NCBI GenBank assembly: GCA_023079485.1
Contig: CM041089.1
Span: forward strand, 15,967,660 to 16,031,659
DNA: 64,000 bases
Reading direction: 5' to 3'
From: Archilochus colubris
Lineage: Eukaryota; Chordata; Aves; Apodiformes; Trochilidae
In this document: piece by piece, positions 1-13,961 of the stretch
How positions within the stretch are numbered: the first letter of the stretch is position 1
Layout: each line of letters starts with the position of its first letter
Made by a program: the position numbers and the translations under genes
The notes under the pieces: generated by a model
What the model saw: only the letters and a program-made list of their open reading frames with translations
What the model was told of the DNA's origin: nothing
The model's database searches: none

Positions 1-612
1 TAAAGTTGTCCAAGCCCAGCTCACTAGAATGATTTTGTCAGGAAGACTTCGGAACTGATACCTTCAGGAAAGTGACCTCATTTCCTAATTGACTCGTAGG
101 TATGTTGGATACCTTCTCTTAATGGATTTTCTTGCCCCACCACTTCAAATTCACGTGCTGTGGTATGGTTGCAGCTACAGCAGGAAAGCTGCTGGGGCAA
201 CATTTATTATCTGCAATAGAAAAAGAAGATTTGGGCCCTATACTGTGGATTAGCCAGAATGCAAGGAGGGAATGAATGGAAGCAGGTGGCAAAAGTGTCT
301 GATTTCAAACAGTGTCTCGGCTCCCAGTGTGGAACCAGCACTGACCAGGAAACCTCAAACATTTGAGCTCCTAAATTGCAAGTACTCTCTGTCTTTGGTA
401 TGGGCTTGTTAATGCTCATGTGCTGAACACACAAGTAGGTCTTAGTTTTACTTGCAATAACTCCTTCAAAAATAAAATCAAGAGTTTCCTCCAGCACTAT
501 TTTTTTTCTTTTAGTGGAAAGGAATAAAACTGATTGGAATTCTAACCTCAGCCAGAAATCCTATAGAAATCTATCAAAGCTCTCATGACTATTTGGTTTT
601 TCTGTTTTGCAG
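1..612 (+). other. CHID1: CHID1 intron, 3' part
   Basis: Intronic sequence leading into the CHID1 exon at 613. It ends in a pyrimidine-rich tract and a clean acceptor (gttttgcag). The preceding CHID1 exon, whose human counterpart encodes the segment ending near HFFEYK, was not found here and presumably lies left of the window. No repeat was recognised. Confidence 0.75.
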
Positions 613-655
613 AAATAAAGGAGGAAAACATGCTGTGTTCTACCCAACACTGAAG
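613..655 (+). CDS. CHID1: CHID1 penultimate coding exon (partial gene)
   Basis: CHID1 (chitinase domain-containing 1, also stabilin-1-interacting chitinase-like protein) is a secreted/lysosomal glycoside hydrolase family 18-like TIM-barrel protein that binds sugars and is sorted by stabilin-1. This 43-nt exon begins with the last base of a split codon and then reads NKGGKHAVFYPTLK, which matches the human segment SGRHVVFYPTLK near the C-terminus. The acceptor is gttttgcag and the donor is AAG|gtaggt; the exon ends in phase 0. It joins in frame to the exon at 2752, as expected for the gene. The short length makes the exon alone weak evidence, but together with the next exon the identification is firm. 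Upstream exons, including the signal peptide and most of the barrel, are outside the window. Confidence 0.9.
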
Positions 656-2850
<2,195 letters not shown>

Positions 2851-3012
2851 AATAAGAGGTGATCTGGGAAAGACTTTATTTGCTTCAGTGAGACTCCAGC
2901 TTCAGTTCGTTTGGGTATCCTGAGAGGTGATTTTTAAAGCATTTTTTGTAATTTATATCATATCTCTGTTGAACTTGCATTTCTTTCCAAATAAAGAATC
3001 TTTTCTGATTTG
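2851..3012 (+). other. CHID1: CHID1 3' UTR
   Basis: About 160 bases from the stop to the expected cleavage region. The end is inferred from the polyadenylation signal at 2990-2995 and the GT-rich stretch that follows at about 3012-3040. No other AATAAA lies closer to the stop. Confidence 0.65.
2990..2995 (+). promoter_or_regulatory. CHID1: CHID1 polyadenylation signal AATAAA
   Basis: Canonical AATAAA 140 nt after the CHID1 stop, followed 17-45 nt later by a G/T-rich element (ggtgtcattgttggtgtctg). This spacing is typical of a functional cleavage site. Confidence 0.75.
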
Positions 3013-3078
3013 TCACACAGGTGTCATTGTTGGTGTCTGATAAAATTAAGAGGAAAAAAGAACATGTTTTTTTTTTAG

Positions 3079-3314
3079 CTCCTGAGTTCAGAGTCATTGA
3101 AAGTAGACCAAGTATCCAGAATTGTGCCAGACTTGAAAATATTTCCTGAAATGTTTTCTGTGATGAATCCAATGGGTAAGTTGAGACCATCTGATCAGTT
3201 TAAGACAGACCTCAAACAATTGCTGGTAATAACCAAACCAAGTGAACTAAGAAATCCATCAGAGTATATCCAGGAAACTCTCTATCTGCAGGACCCTCTG
3301 TGTCTTCTGATAAG
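3079..3314 (+). other. Unrecognised exon-like open segment
   Basis: Directly after the CHID1 polyadenylation region there is a T-tract plus TAG acceptor (tttttttttag), a 236-nt segment with no stop in one frame (78 codons plus 2 nt), and a near-ideal donor (ATAAG|gtaagt). The predicted peptide starts LLSSESLKVDQVSRIV and ends YLQDPLCLLI. I do not recognise it as any family. A second donor-like GGgtaagt occurs inside at about 3173. It could be an alternative downstream exon of a CHID1 read-through transcript, an exon of an unknown transcript, or chance. Confidence 0.2.
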
Positions 3315-5719
3315 GTAAGTCAGTGTAAAATGTCAGGGGGGAAGCCAATTAGATATCTTTTCCCCCAAATCAAGCACTGACAAGCTAAGCTGTTATCTCT
3401 GTGTTTTCAGATTATTAAATTCCTTCAAAGTCACAGTAACTTCAGTTTTGGACTTTTTTCTAAATGGATTTTCGTTCTAAGAGATGCTTCCTGAGGTCTC
3501 TTTTCTGCTGAGCCTGCTTAGTGTCTCAGTTTGCTGTATTTAGCACTAATGTATGATGCACCAGTGGTTGGTTTGTGGGAACTGTCATGTTTAGCACCAA
3601 AGGCTGTATTAATGGTGCTGGGTTCCATGGATAGCCCTGTCTGACAGCCCCTTCACCTAGAAGTAGGTGTTGTGCATGAAGCTGTGATTCTTGTTACGAT
3701 TTTGTCTCCATAATACAGAATTTTTATGAAAACCAAAGCTGAACCAACCCATCAGCTTAGAAACAAAGCCCCAAAAATGCTTTAAATGGTGTTCCTGCTT
3801 TTTGGTTTACAGTATTTATGTCTGTAGGAATACAGAAGCTTCAGGGCAGTTTCTTCTCAGGAACTGAGAGGTGCTGGGAATTTTATGAGGGTGTCACTGG
3901 TCAGCAGTCAGGCAATAGCTCTGTCCTCCCACTGGTGTTCTTGCCAGGTTTGTCACAAATCTACCTGCTTCTCAGTTTGCATCCACCCTTCCCAGTAATT
4001 AATCTCAATGGGGAATTTATTTGCTCCTGCTGTTTTCAGCAGAATAAATCCCTCTGTAATCCACCATTGATTAAAGAGCTATTGATCTGCACCTCTCTGA
4101 TTTACTGTGGCATCTCTCAGCTTCTCACATTGCAAGTATCCAACAGGGCTGCTAATCAGGCTTCTTTCTTCCAAGCCATTAGCAGTAAGATAATTTGCTA
4201 TGTGAATCCTTGTGTTCAATTAACGTGAACTTTCTAGTTTGTTAGTTTGTTCAAAAGCAATTTAAATTCACTCTGGCAGTGGTTTCTTGAACTGAACAAG
4301 AATTAAATTCTTTTACACTGTTTTTCTACTTGCAGTGATACTGGTGAACCAGAATGTCTTAGAAAATCATCTGTAGAAATGGAAGTTGTAATCTGAAATG
4401 GCATAAATATTTCATATTAGCTACAAGGCAGCTTTCAGAACTTGGTGTGGGGAAGAAAAGAATATTTTTTTAGCTGTTGCTTCCTCCATAGAAAAGATTC
4501 ATCTAACTTATGGGTTTCATAGCTTTTTTGTATTCCATAATGATTCTCTATGATGTTCAAGATGCCTGTTTGTCTGAGCACAGCTGTGTTAGAGAGAAGT
4601 GCCTGTTCCATCCTTAGAGACAGAACCTCTGAGTGTCAGAAAGATCGAACTAACCCTTTCTCTATCATGAAAAATAAATACCAGATGGGAAGTACATTGT
4701 GGTTTTCAGCTGCCCGTGGCATACAGGTGCTTGAGGCCAAGGATGTTGCCTTTTTTCTCTAAATGCAAAACCTATTTGTTGCTTTAGAAATAATGTACCA
4801 AAAGAAGGAAAGCTGGCATAATGGTTTATTGTGAAATTCTCTGTTAAAAGAAAAAGAAAAAGAAGGGAGCACCTGAGGGCACCTGAGGATGGGATTCTGC
4901 TGGCTTGGTCCAGGTTTTTTAGGTGAATTTTTCAGTGTGTGGGAATGCCAGGTTGTCTTTTGTTAGGTATCAGAGGATCCCCAAAACTTGTCCTGAAAAC
5001 TGCTACCTCTTGAAATGTGTCCCTGGGTGAGAGGGGCTGGTGTGGAAGTGGTGACTTTCCCTCAGCCAAGTGGGGAAACTGAGGAAAAGGCAGGGGATGG
5101 GCAGGAGTGATGGAAGGACCACGGAGGTGACTTCCAGTCCCTCATTTAAAAAAGAACAAAAAGCAGAGGTTTACAGTGCAAAGAAACAGTTTTTCTGTAG
5201 AGAAAAAACCCCAAGTATGTGTGTTTGGTGTTGTGCAGAAGGAAGTGCTCCTGGGGTGAGGCACAGACTGAGCTTAGAGAACTGGCAGGATTACTGGGGA
5301 GAAATATCTGGTGTTCCCAGTAAAGCAGCTTCCATCTGGGCTATCAAGTGGTGACATGGAAGTGTTTATTTCAACAGAAATAAAGATCCATTGAATGTAT
5401 CCCCAGATACACTGAAGACAGAAAAAGCTGTGCTTTGTAATCTGGTTCTGTTGCAAGCAGAAATTCTGTATATTGGGGTAAGATGCCAAGTGCTAGCAGT
5501 GTAAAGGTATCTTTTAGCTACCTGATGCCAAGCACACCTTTCTTCCAACTGCACTTTGCTCTTTCCCACTGTTTTACTCTTTTGGGTTGGACTCACACAG
5601 GGTAAAAATAAAAACATTTTTCTGCCCAGTTTTTATTGCATTCACAGAGAGAAAGAAATAACAATTGATTCTGTTGCAGGTGGCCTTTGATGTGAAGCTG
5701 ATCTTTTTATCAGCAGCTC
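3315..5719. other. Intergenic, no gene recognised
   Basis: Unique-looking AT-rich sequence. It has one moderately long open frame on the plus strand (3818-4228, 136 codons) without a recognisable domain or splice context. A short AAGAA-rich purine run and a small GCACCTGAGG duplication lie at about 4847-4890. Nothing here supports a gene. Confidence 0.5.
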
Positions 5720-5784
5720 ATCCCATCCCATCCCATCCCATCCCATCCCATCCCATCCCATCCCATCCCATCCCATCCCATCCC
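5720..5784 (+). repeat. (ATCCC)13 microsatellite
   Basis: Thirteen uninterrupted copies of the pentanucleotide ATCCC (GGGAT on the other strand), 65 bp with no visible interruption. The repeat creates artificial WDGMG-type open frames on the minus strand. Confidence 0.97.
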
Positions 5785-7522
5785 AGGAAATGTCTCTTGT
5801 GGTAGGGGTAGGGGTTGCTGTCTCCAAACCTGGCACTGTTGCAGTCTTTGTAATCAGAAACAGCTTTAATAGAGAACTGTGGAAAATAAATGGGTTTGCT
5901 TGTCTCCTTGTGAGATGCTGCTTCTTCAAGGAAAATTGCTTCAGTCCCTGGTTTTATAGTTCTTTTTGATAGCATACGTAGGTGTAAACCTGGAATTTGG
6001 AATTCACCACAGCTTCCAGGTCAGGAAGTTGGGAGTGAAAAAGGTAAGGCAGACCAAAGGGTGGCAATGGGCTTCTTTAACCAATGTAACCACTTCTGAG
6101 TTATAAAGAACTGCTGAGCAAGGTTTAACAAGTTAGTGTTGTTTATGGGCTTGGGTGAAAATATAAAACACTTTTTCCATTTCTGCTCTAAGCTGCTGGT
6201 GGTAATTATTTTTCAGAGTGGGGGTGATGTTTTGTGCATATTTCTCTTGAGGAAACTGCCAAGTTAATGGATGTTCAAAGGAACTGTAATTACAGCCCCT
6301 CCTGAATTTGGGACATGCCTTTTAAAGGTTACTGTTCTGAATAATACACAGTGCATCTGTTTGCCACAGAGCAGACAGATTCTGCCTCTGCAGCCTGGAG
6401 AAGTTTTATGTAGCTATTTCCTGATAATCCCATTCCCCCAGTGATCTTTTTTATGTAGTTAAGTGCAAATTAACTAAGCCTGAGCTGGTGCTTTGTACTT
6501 TAGCAGCCAAGCACTCTGATATTCTGTGTTGGGGAAAACGTATCTTCTCTTTAGAAAAAAATACAAGAACAATTTTCATATGGAAAATAACAAATAGAAT
6601 TTGATTAGCTCTGCTTGTTCAGAGAGTTACAAAAGAATAACATGACATATCTTGCTAGCATGTGACGTGAAAAGCTGAAGCAGGCCTTTAAATGTGTGCT
6701 GTTGGTCGAAGAGCATTATAGCAAAAAGTTATTTTGCAGAAGAATGGGGATGAACAGAGTCCAATGCTCAGACTGAAAACAGTGAGTTGTTTCACTTCCC
6801 CACTTGTGTCACCTTTTCTTTGATGTCTGCTTGGTTATAATGCAACTTGGAAAAGTATTTTAGAAAAAATGCTGTATAAAAACCCATACATCTTTTCTTA
6901 GAAACAAAAATATGGTTTTTTCACCAGGTCTTCCTGAAGCAAGCTCTGTTCTGACATCCAGCACATAGGAATTAATTCCCCACTCAAGCACAAGTAGAGG
7001 GGCACTTGGGAGGTGCCTTCCCATGGCACTCAGATGATCATATTTTGATCTGCCCATTCTGTGGAGTTTAAATCAGGTAAAATTTAGCAGTGTGGAAAGG
7101 CAAAGCAGAAAATAAACCAGCAAGCTGCCCCTCTCTGGGGATGCTCAGAGCCTCATCCCAGGGCATCCCAGGCCCAGCAAGCAGGGGGATGAAGCTGCTG
7201 GGGAAACGTTTGGTGCAGATCAGCAGCACAGGGACCCTCTGCAGCATTCCTGACTCCTGAGCTCATTTACCAAGAGGCACAAATCACAGCAGAGGTACAG
7301 GGGGGGTGGAAGGGCCCTGACCCCCCCCATTTCTCAGTTTCCTGCCATGTCTTTCTGGCACTCCCAGGATTCTTGCCTTTTCCTGAAAATCCTTTTGGAT
7401 TTTGGATTCTCTGATATTCCAGCTCTGTCACCTTTCCTATGAAGTCCCTGCCTGAGCTCTTCCTCACCTTTCTCTAAGGTTACTGTGCAGAATATTCTGG
7501 TTTTTCACCAGTTGCCTTCAGT
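5785..7522. other. Intergenic, no gene recognised
   Basis: No transposon, RNA gene or convincing exon seen. A short G7/C8 pair sits at about 7301-7328. Confidence 0.5.
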
Positions 7523-7573
7523 ATGCAGCTCTGTGTGTTGAGGCTTCTCCTGCTCCTCATCCTACTCAGAAAG
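7523..7573 (+). other. Signal-peptide-like mini first exon with donor
   Basis: ATG at 7523 opens MQLCVLRLLLLLILLRK, a strongly hydrophobic leucine-rich segment like a secretory signal peptide. It is followed exactly by a consensus donor (AAG|gtaaga at 7574). The exon would end in phase 0. No matching downstream exon was identified: the cysteine-rich segment at 17940 needs a different phase. The leucines come from a CT-rich tract, so chance is a serious alternative. Confidence 0.2.
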
Positions 7574-7898
7574 GTAAGATTGAAATTTTCTGTGTTTCTT
7601 GCATGCATTTGCAGTGTTAAAGCAGCTTAAAAACCAACATTATAGACATGAGGAGTTTTCACTAAATGTCACTTCTCTGTCCTGCATTTGGGAATGGTCT
7701 AAGGAGGCCTTTTGATATGTTTTAGTGAGATTTTTTTCCAGTTCACCATAGCCTGCTGTCTGCTCTCTCAGCTTGTAGTTGTGGAGGATGCAACCGTGAC
7801 TAGAAATAGCCTCAGTGTAGGAAATTATTTAGGAATGTGGATTTGTTCTCCCACTTTCCAGGTTAACTGATGTGGGGCAGAAAAGGTTGCTGTAGGTT
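7574..7898. other. Intergenic, no gene recognised
   Basis: No repeat or gene seen. If the mini-exon at 7523 is real, this would be the start of its intron. Confidence 0.4.
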
Positions 7899-8008
7899 GA
7901 GGGGTTTTTTTGGTTTTTTTGGTCGGTTGGTTGGTGGGGGTTTCTTGGGGTTTTTTGGGGTTTTTTGGTGCATTTGGTTTTCTTTTTTCTTTTTTTCAAC
8001 CTTTTTGT
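7899..8008 (+). repeat. G/T-rich low-complexity tract
   Basis: Runs of G2-G5 separated by T-tracts at about 7899-7970, then T-rich to 8008. The core near 7936-7962 has G5, G4 and G4 runs with six-base loops and a further GG, so a G-quadruplex is conceivable on the plus strand. It inflates open frames on both strands (GFFGFF and NPKKPP-type peptides). Confidence 0.8.
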
Positions 8009-8766
8009 GTTTTCCTTTGCTCCTTTTGGGGGCTGAACAAAACAAATGCTTACTCCAGGGATACTCTGGGAGGGTGGCAAAGCTCAGCTCTGCTGCTTCT
8101 GGGCTGATTTCCCTCTTGCTAGACAAGGGCTTTTGTGTAAAACAAGTGATCATGTTATCTCTGCTCTGCCATTTCATGTCCTTGTGTGACAAACCTCTGT
8201 GCTAATAATATTTTTCATTCAGTTCTCATGAAAGCAACTGGCAAAGCTGTCTGAGTGAAGGCCAGAGTAGCTTTGCTTTGCACTAGACTGTTGTGCTGAT
8301 ACAAGTAGACCCAAGTTTCTTTGTAATTTGCAAGCACCCCTCTTTGGCAATGCATTGTCCCTTCCAATATGTAGATACAACCTAAAATTTGGTTTTTTTG
8401 AGTCTCTGTAGCTTGCTGATACCATTAGCTGGAATGAAAATCAGGAAGTGTTTATTCAATAATGCTTCAGAAGCAGAGCCCTAAATGGCAGTCTGCTGTA
8501 TCAGGCCTCTGCATGCTGCTCCTGCTTTTTAATTCAGAATTTTCTATTAAAATGAAATTGCTTTTGCTGGTAGCCTGGAATTGTTTTAGATAGACCTTCT
8601 GCTTCCAACAGTGGGCCAGGATTTTTAATTCCATCTAATTCCTTCTTTTTTCATTCACATCAACCTTGAAATTGTGGTGTGAGACGAGGACACAGCTGCA
8701 TCCAGGAGAGTGGCTGAGCACAGACCCTGCAAGGGAGATGGAGGTGATGATTGACTGGAATTTTTG
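8009..8766. other. Intergenic, no gene recognised
   Basis: Unique-looking sequence between the G/T tract and the CR1 copy. Nothing identified. Confidence 0.5.
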
Positions 8767-9366
8767 AATCATGGAATCACAGAATCTCAAGGCTTGGAAG
8801 GGACCTCTGGAGCTCATCCAGTCCAAGATCCCCCAGGGCATTCACACAGAACACATCCAGGGGGTTTGAGGTGGAACTTCCCATGTTCTGGCTTCAACCC
8901 GTTATTCCTTGTCCTGTTACTGGGCACCACTGAAAAGGGATTGGCCCCTTCCTCTTGCCCCCCACCCCTCAGATGTTTCTGGACATCCATAAGATCCCCC
9001 CTCAGCCTTCTTTTCTCCAGGCTGAACAGTTCCTCAGCCTTTCCTCACAGCAGAGATGCTCAGGTCCCTCCAGCATCCCTGGAGCTCTCCCTTGGACTCT
9101 CTCCAGTAGATCCCAGTCTCTCCTGAACTGGGGAGCCCCAAACTGGATCCAGGATTCCAGGTGTGGCCTCCCCAGGGCAGAGCAGAGCAGAGGGGGAGCA
9201 GAACCTCCCTGGACACACTTTCCTGATGTCCCCAGGACACCATTGTCCCTCTTGTCCCTAAGGGCACATTGCTGACCCAGGGAGAATTCCCTGTCCATGA
9301 GGACTCCAGGGGCTTTCTCCATGGAGCTGCTTCCCAGCAGGAGATCCCTGAATCTGCCCTGGTGGT
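8767..9366 (-). mobile_element. CR1 LINE fragment (minus orientation)
   Basis: Read on the minus strand this is a CR1 3' part. Its plus-strand start (aatcacagaatctcaaggct, then tggaagggacctctgg) is the reverse complement of the CR1 tail. It continues through the usual blocks (tgggcaccactgaaaaggg, tctccaggctgaacag, gtgtggcctccccagggc). Several indels break the reading frame. It is 5' truncated and inactive. Open frames on both strands here are repeat-derived. Confidence 0.9.
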
Positions 9367-12300
9367 TGGGGTTATAAATTGAAATATCCTTTACTTTAAA
9401 ATATACTCTTTAAAGCACTGAGGGTTAAATTATACCTTTAGTATTTGCTTTAGGATTTGGGATGATTGCCTTGGATACAAGAGGGAATGGGCAGTAAGAT
9501 TGAAGAGTTTTGGCTTTTACTGAACAAGATTTTTCAGATAATAAGGAAGTAAAATAAAAACCAAACCAACGAACATAAATAAAGTGGCAGGAAGACTATT
9601 CCTAATCCCCAGAATGAAAACTTTCCTGTTCTCTGCTACAGAGTGACTGAACCTCTGGCATGAGCCAGATTTATGTTCAGGTTTCCTCTGCTCCCCTTGG
9701 TAGCAGCTTTTGAGCATCTCTGGTGGTGGGCAGGAAAGGGACCTGAGGTGAGAGGTGAGATGAGAGGGAGGGAATGGAGCAAAGCAACAGCTTTCAGAAA
9801 AAAACCCAAACAAACCACTTTTTCTCCCTCTTGTAGGAGCAGCAGACAGCTAGACCTAACAAGGTTGTCCCTCTGCATTTTTTTGTGCCTTATCTGTCCT
9901 GGAGCCAAGGAATATGAAATGTTTTGGCAGAGTCAGTGCTGGATCCTTGGCATATGGATTTGTGAAAACCAAGGTTACTGTTCTGGTGGCTTCTCCAGTG
10001 CTTTTTGGCAGAGAATTGAGTGAATTTTGCAGCTGACAACATGCATATTATTGTAAATACTCCTTGCCTTCCTGGTGGGGTGTCATTTGAATTTCTAGTG
10101 TGTGCCATATGAAATTAATTCATCAGGTAGATGAGGAGCCTTTCCCCTTCTGCCTCTCAGGGCCCCTTGGTAGCCAGGACTGATGGCAGGAGGTCCAGAG
10201 AGCCCCCACCCAGCCTTACCCAGGCCTGGCAGGAAAAGGATGGAGAGGAAACAGAAGAGAATCAGTTTTTCTGTGTCAGGGAGTCAGTGTCCCCCAATCA
10301 AGTGAAAACCAAAGTTTTGGTTCCTCCCATCCCCTCCAGGTGAGGATTCCTCACTTCTCAGTCATTCCCTGCAGCCCAGGCTGGGGCTCTGTGCATGTCC
10401 AGGGGATGGATGCTGCCATTCCAAGGGCAGAGGAAGGGAAAATGGCTTTGTCTGGAGATATGGATTATGTTTGGAGATATTTATCCTACAAAGGATAAAT
10501 GGAAGTAGTAATTTGCACAGCAAGCAGTCATGTGGAGGAATTAACTGTTGCAGTAAGTCAGAAAGGCACAGACTTTAAAGCTTTAAAAGGCCTGAACATA
10601 TTCTTAGTCATGACATCACTGATTATACATTTTAAAGAGAAAATAATGGTGTTTTAGTCCTCCTGCCATCAGATAAATTAATGCTCCTGTGAAGCACCTT
10701 CTCTCCACCTCAGACGCTTTTCCCATCACCCTGGTACTTCTGGCATTTTCTGCATCTTACCTGGAAAAGCTGGAGGGGGAAAAAAAAAGAAAAAAAAGAG
10801 GATCTGTAGAGGATGATGTTTTCATGGCTGACATTGTACTTTTAAATCTTTTTTTGTGTATGCACTTCAGGAATATAGTTGGGTTTTTTCACTTGGCAGT
10901 GACTGTGTGGTCTGTGTTTGCGTGCTGCTCAGCTTTGATTTCCAGGCCTTTTTTTGCTGGTTTTCTTGGGGTTTTTTTCTGGCATTCGAGCACTGTTGGT
11001 GTCCAGGCATCCTTCAAGATTTCCCAGGTCCCATTTTGGTACTGACTTGGATGTTTGGGAGCCCATTGGTTTCCTAGGCTCTCTGTGGCTGTTTATAATT
11101 AAAACAGAATTTAGCAGAGCAGCTGCAGCTTGGTTGCAGCTCTCCTGATCAATCCCAGCTGAAAACAAAATTCTGCTTCATCTCCTGGCTCGGTGGGGAG
11201 GGAAGGAAGCAAAAGGAATCAACTGCTGCCTTCCCCCTATCCTGCAGAAAATGGAAAAACATTTTTTGGAGGGGGTGTGAGTAGGTGGTGGTTCTGAATG
11301 ATGCAAAGGGGTGAAAGATTTGTGAGACCAGAGCTGTGCTGGGAAGTGTCCAGAGCACAGAGAGAGTTTCTGTTGCTGCTTTTGTAGCAATTCCCTTCTG
11401 CTTGTGGCATTTCCACTGCCAGCATCAAACAAGTCACTTGGGGGCTTCTGCAAGCAAACAGTTGCATCCAAAAAAAATTATGTCTGATTTCAGAGTAAAC
11501 CCAAAATAAGGAAAGCTTTGTTTAGGGAGATTCTCCAGGGTAGGGGTGTAGAATTTGGGCAGCAGTTTCCCCATGCGGATGGGGAGATCTCATCCAGGCT
11601 GCCTGCAGCTGCTGCCAGGCTGAGGATAACAGGACAGGGAAATGTTTCTGCATTTCTGGAGGTATTGGAGTGGTCTGGAAATGCAGCCCTGGCTGTGGGC
11701 AGCACCTGGCTTTGCTTTCTGTCAGACTTGAGATGCTTACCTGGCAGCCTGGATTGCTCAAGTACCCCTTGGATGTTCAGCATCCTGAGGAAGGATCCTT
11801 GGTTTGCTTTCAAATTTATCCTGGTAAAAGTCTCCTCCTTTTGTCATTATTCCTGGGACAGAACAGTTCCTGTGGGAAGAGACCTGCAGACATCAACCCA
11901 GTCCAGCTGTACCTTCACTTAGGAAAATGAAGCTGAGGATAATTCTTTGGATAGAATTAAAGATCCCCCAGTGCTGGGTTGGATCAGGTGTGGAAGCCCC
12001 CCTGAGCCTGAGTCTCCATAGGGAGCTCTGTCCCATCCATGGGGAAAAACCCCATCTCAAAATGTAAATTAATTGTTAATAGATTTGCAGTATCTTGATC
12101 TGAGGTTCTTTGGAGAATAGATCCCTTTTATTTCCAGTTGGAACTGATTGGTAAAATGTGCATTCATAATAATAGCTGTTTTCCACTTAATTTGAACTAT
12201 TCCAGCTCATTTCTGTCGATGTTAAATTAAAGAATTAAGAAGGATAAGGAAAGAAATTAAATTATGAGAGAGGTCTGCCAGGCTTTATACTGTGGCACAC

Positions 12301-12958
12301 AGAATTTATGGCAAGGCAAACTTGGCTTACCTACCAAGAGAGGAAATTTTAAAAGAATTTCTTTAGATAGAAGCTGAAATGCTTATTTTTATTTAATGTC
12401 TCATAAATTGTCCCACACGTGATCAGAATAATTCCTTCCCTTGCCAACCTCATTTCTCTTCCAACTGTTTTGCACCTCCAGTGCTTTGTCCATTGAAAAG
12501 GTTGTATTTTATTTTTGTTACTTCTGCATGAGGAAGCATTTGCAAGCACCTAGAATGGGTATTTCTAAAGACTGTTCATCTAAAATAGGTGTTAAAGGAA
12601 GGAATAGAACATGAACAAACTAAGTTAGGGCACACACAAGAACAGAGAAATAGATTATTTTACTCCCAGATCTGCAGTCATGTCAAGGCCTTGCTGCAGA
12701 ATTTGAATAGTGTTATTTTGGCACTGATCCCTTTGCAGACCTCACCATTTCCCTGCTGTGGGAAGGGAAGAAAGACTGAGACTCATATTCTGGGGAAATG
12801 GAGAAATTTAATTCCTCCAGGGTCTTTGGGAGGGTCTGGCTCTGCAGCATCCAGGACAGCAGAAAGTGACACAGAAAGGGACACAGAAAGGGGGTCCTGA
12901 CATTGTTCCGGGTGAAAAGCTGGGAGGTGGGATCACTGAGTGAGGTTCTGCATGGATG
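9367..12958. other. Intergenic, no gene recognised
   Basis: A 3.6-kb stretch with no recognisable exon or transposon. A purine tract (GGAGGGGGA plus A-runs) lies at about 10771-10803. Short open frames on either strand show no domain and no consistent splice context. Confidence 0.5.
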
Positions 12959-13527
12959 TGTGATGGATGGATGGATGGATGGATGGATGGATGGATGGAT
13001 GGATGGATGTGGGATGGATGGATGGATATGTGTTGGATGCATGGATGTTTTATAGGTGGATGCATGGATGTGTGATGGATGGATGGATGGATGGATGCAT
13101 GGAGGTGTGTTGGATGAATGTGTGTTGGATGAATGTGTGTTGGATGGATGTGTGTTGGATGAATGTGTGTTGGATGAATGTGTGTTGGATGGATGTGTGT
13201 TGGATGAATGTGTGTTGGATGGATGTGTGTTGGATGGATGTGTGTTGGATGGATGTGTGTTGGATGAATGTGTGTTGGATGAATGTGTGTTGGATGGATG
13301 TGTGTTGGATGGATGTGTGTTGGATGAATGTGTGTTGGATGGATGTGTGTTGGATGGATGTGTGTTGGATGGATGTGTGATGGATGGATGGATGGATGGA
13401 TGGATGGATGGATGGATGTGTGTTGGATGAATGTGTGTTGGATGAATGTGTGTTGGATGAATGTGTGTTGGATGAATGTGTGTTGGATGGATGGATGGAT
13501 GGATGGATGGATGGATGGATGGATGTG
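12959..13527 (+). repeat. GGAT microsatellite with embedded 15-bp minisatellite
   Basis: Composite tandem array. GGAT tetranucleotide blocks (about 12962-13009, 13076-13100, 13380-13417, 13483-13525) flank arrays of the 15-bp unit tggatgRatgtgtgt: 18 copies at about 13111-13380 and four more at 13424-13483. The R position alternates between A and G; in the first array the order is AA GAAG AGGG AAGG AGGG and in the second all are A. The 15-bp unit clearly grew from the GGAT/TGTG sequence. Because 15 is a multiple of three and several frames lack stops, open frames up to 342 codons appear on both strands; these are not genes. Confidence 0.97.
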
Positions 13528-13961
13528 TGATGCTGCCAGTGCTGTGGTTGTTCCCATCCCCTGCTACTGAAGGGACTGACTTTTGGTACACACAGGTTTG
13601 CATCATTCTGCACACCCTGTTACCCCTCCCCCAGGAAATGTTGTGTCCTTCCCAACCCTCAGCACCTCCTGGATTGCAGTGCCCACACCACTTGGGATTT
13701 ATGGAATGGGAGTGATGGTCCTCACAGATGCTTTGCTCCATACTGACTGTCCTGGGCTTGCTCTGGGTCAGGGAGAGAGCTGAGCCTCAGCTAAACCTCT
13801 GGCTGAGGGCATTGAAATGATCCCTTTGTGTCCTGAGGTCTGACAACACCAAGGAGAAGTTTGGGGAGTGCATTGGTTTTGCAGCTGCCCTCTGGGATCC
13901 ACACATCCCAGTGTAACAGGATGGGGGTGGTGTATCCCTAATTCCTTTGGAGTGGGGGTGT
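13528..13961. other. Intergenic spacer
   Basis: No gene or clear repeat between the minisatellite and the CR1 copy. Confidence 0.45.

Noticed and set aside
3818..4228. 136-codon plus-strand frame as a gene
   Set aside because: No domain, no splice context or regulatory support; the length is compatible with chance in this window.
5642..5975. Minus-strand frames with WDGMG repeats
   Set aside because: Translation of the (ATCCC)13 microsatellite.
12713..13741. Open frames up to 342 codons on the minus strand and 137 codons on plus, with [10 protein letters not shown] or [10 protein letters not shown] repeats
   Set aside because: They are created by the GGAT and 15-bp tandem array, which is stop-free in several frames on both strands. 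There is no non-repeat coding signature.
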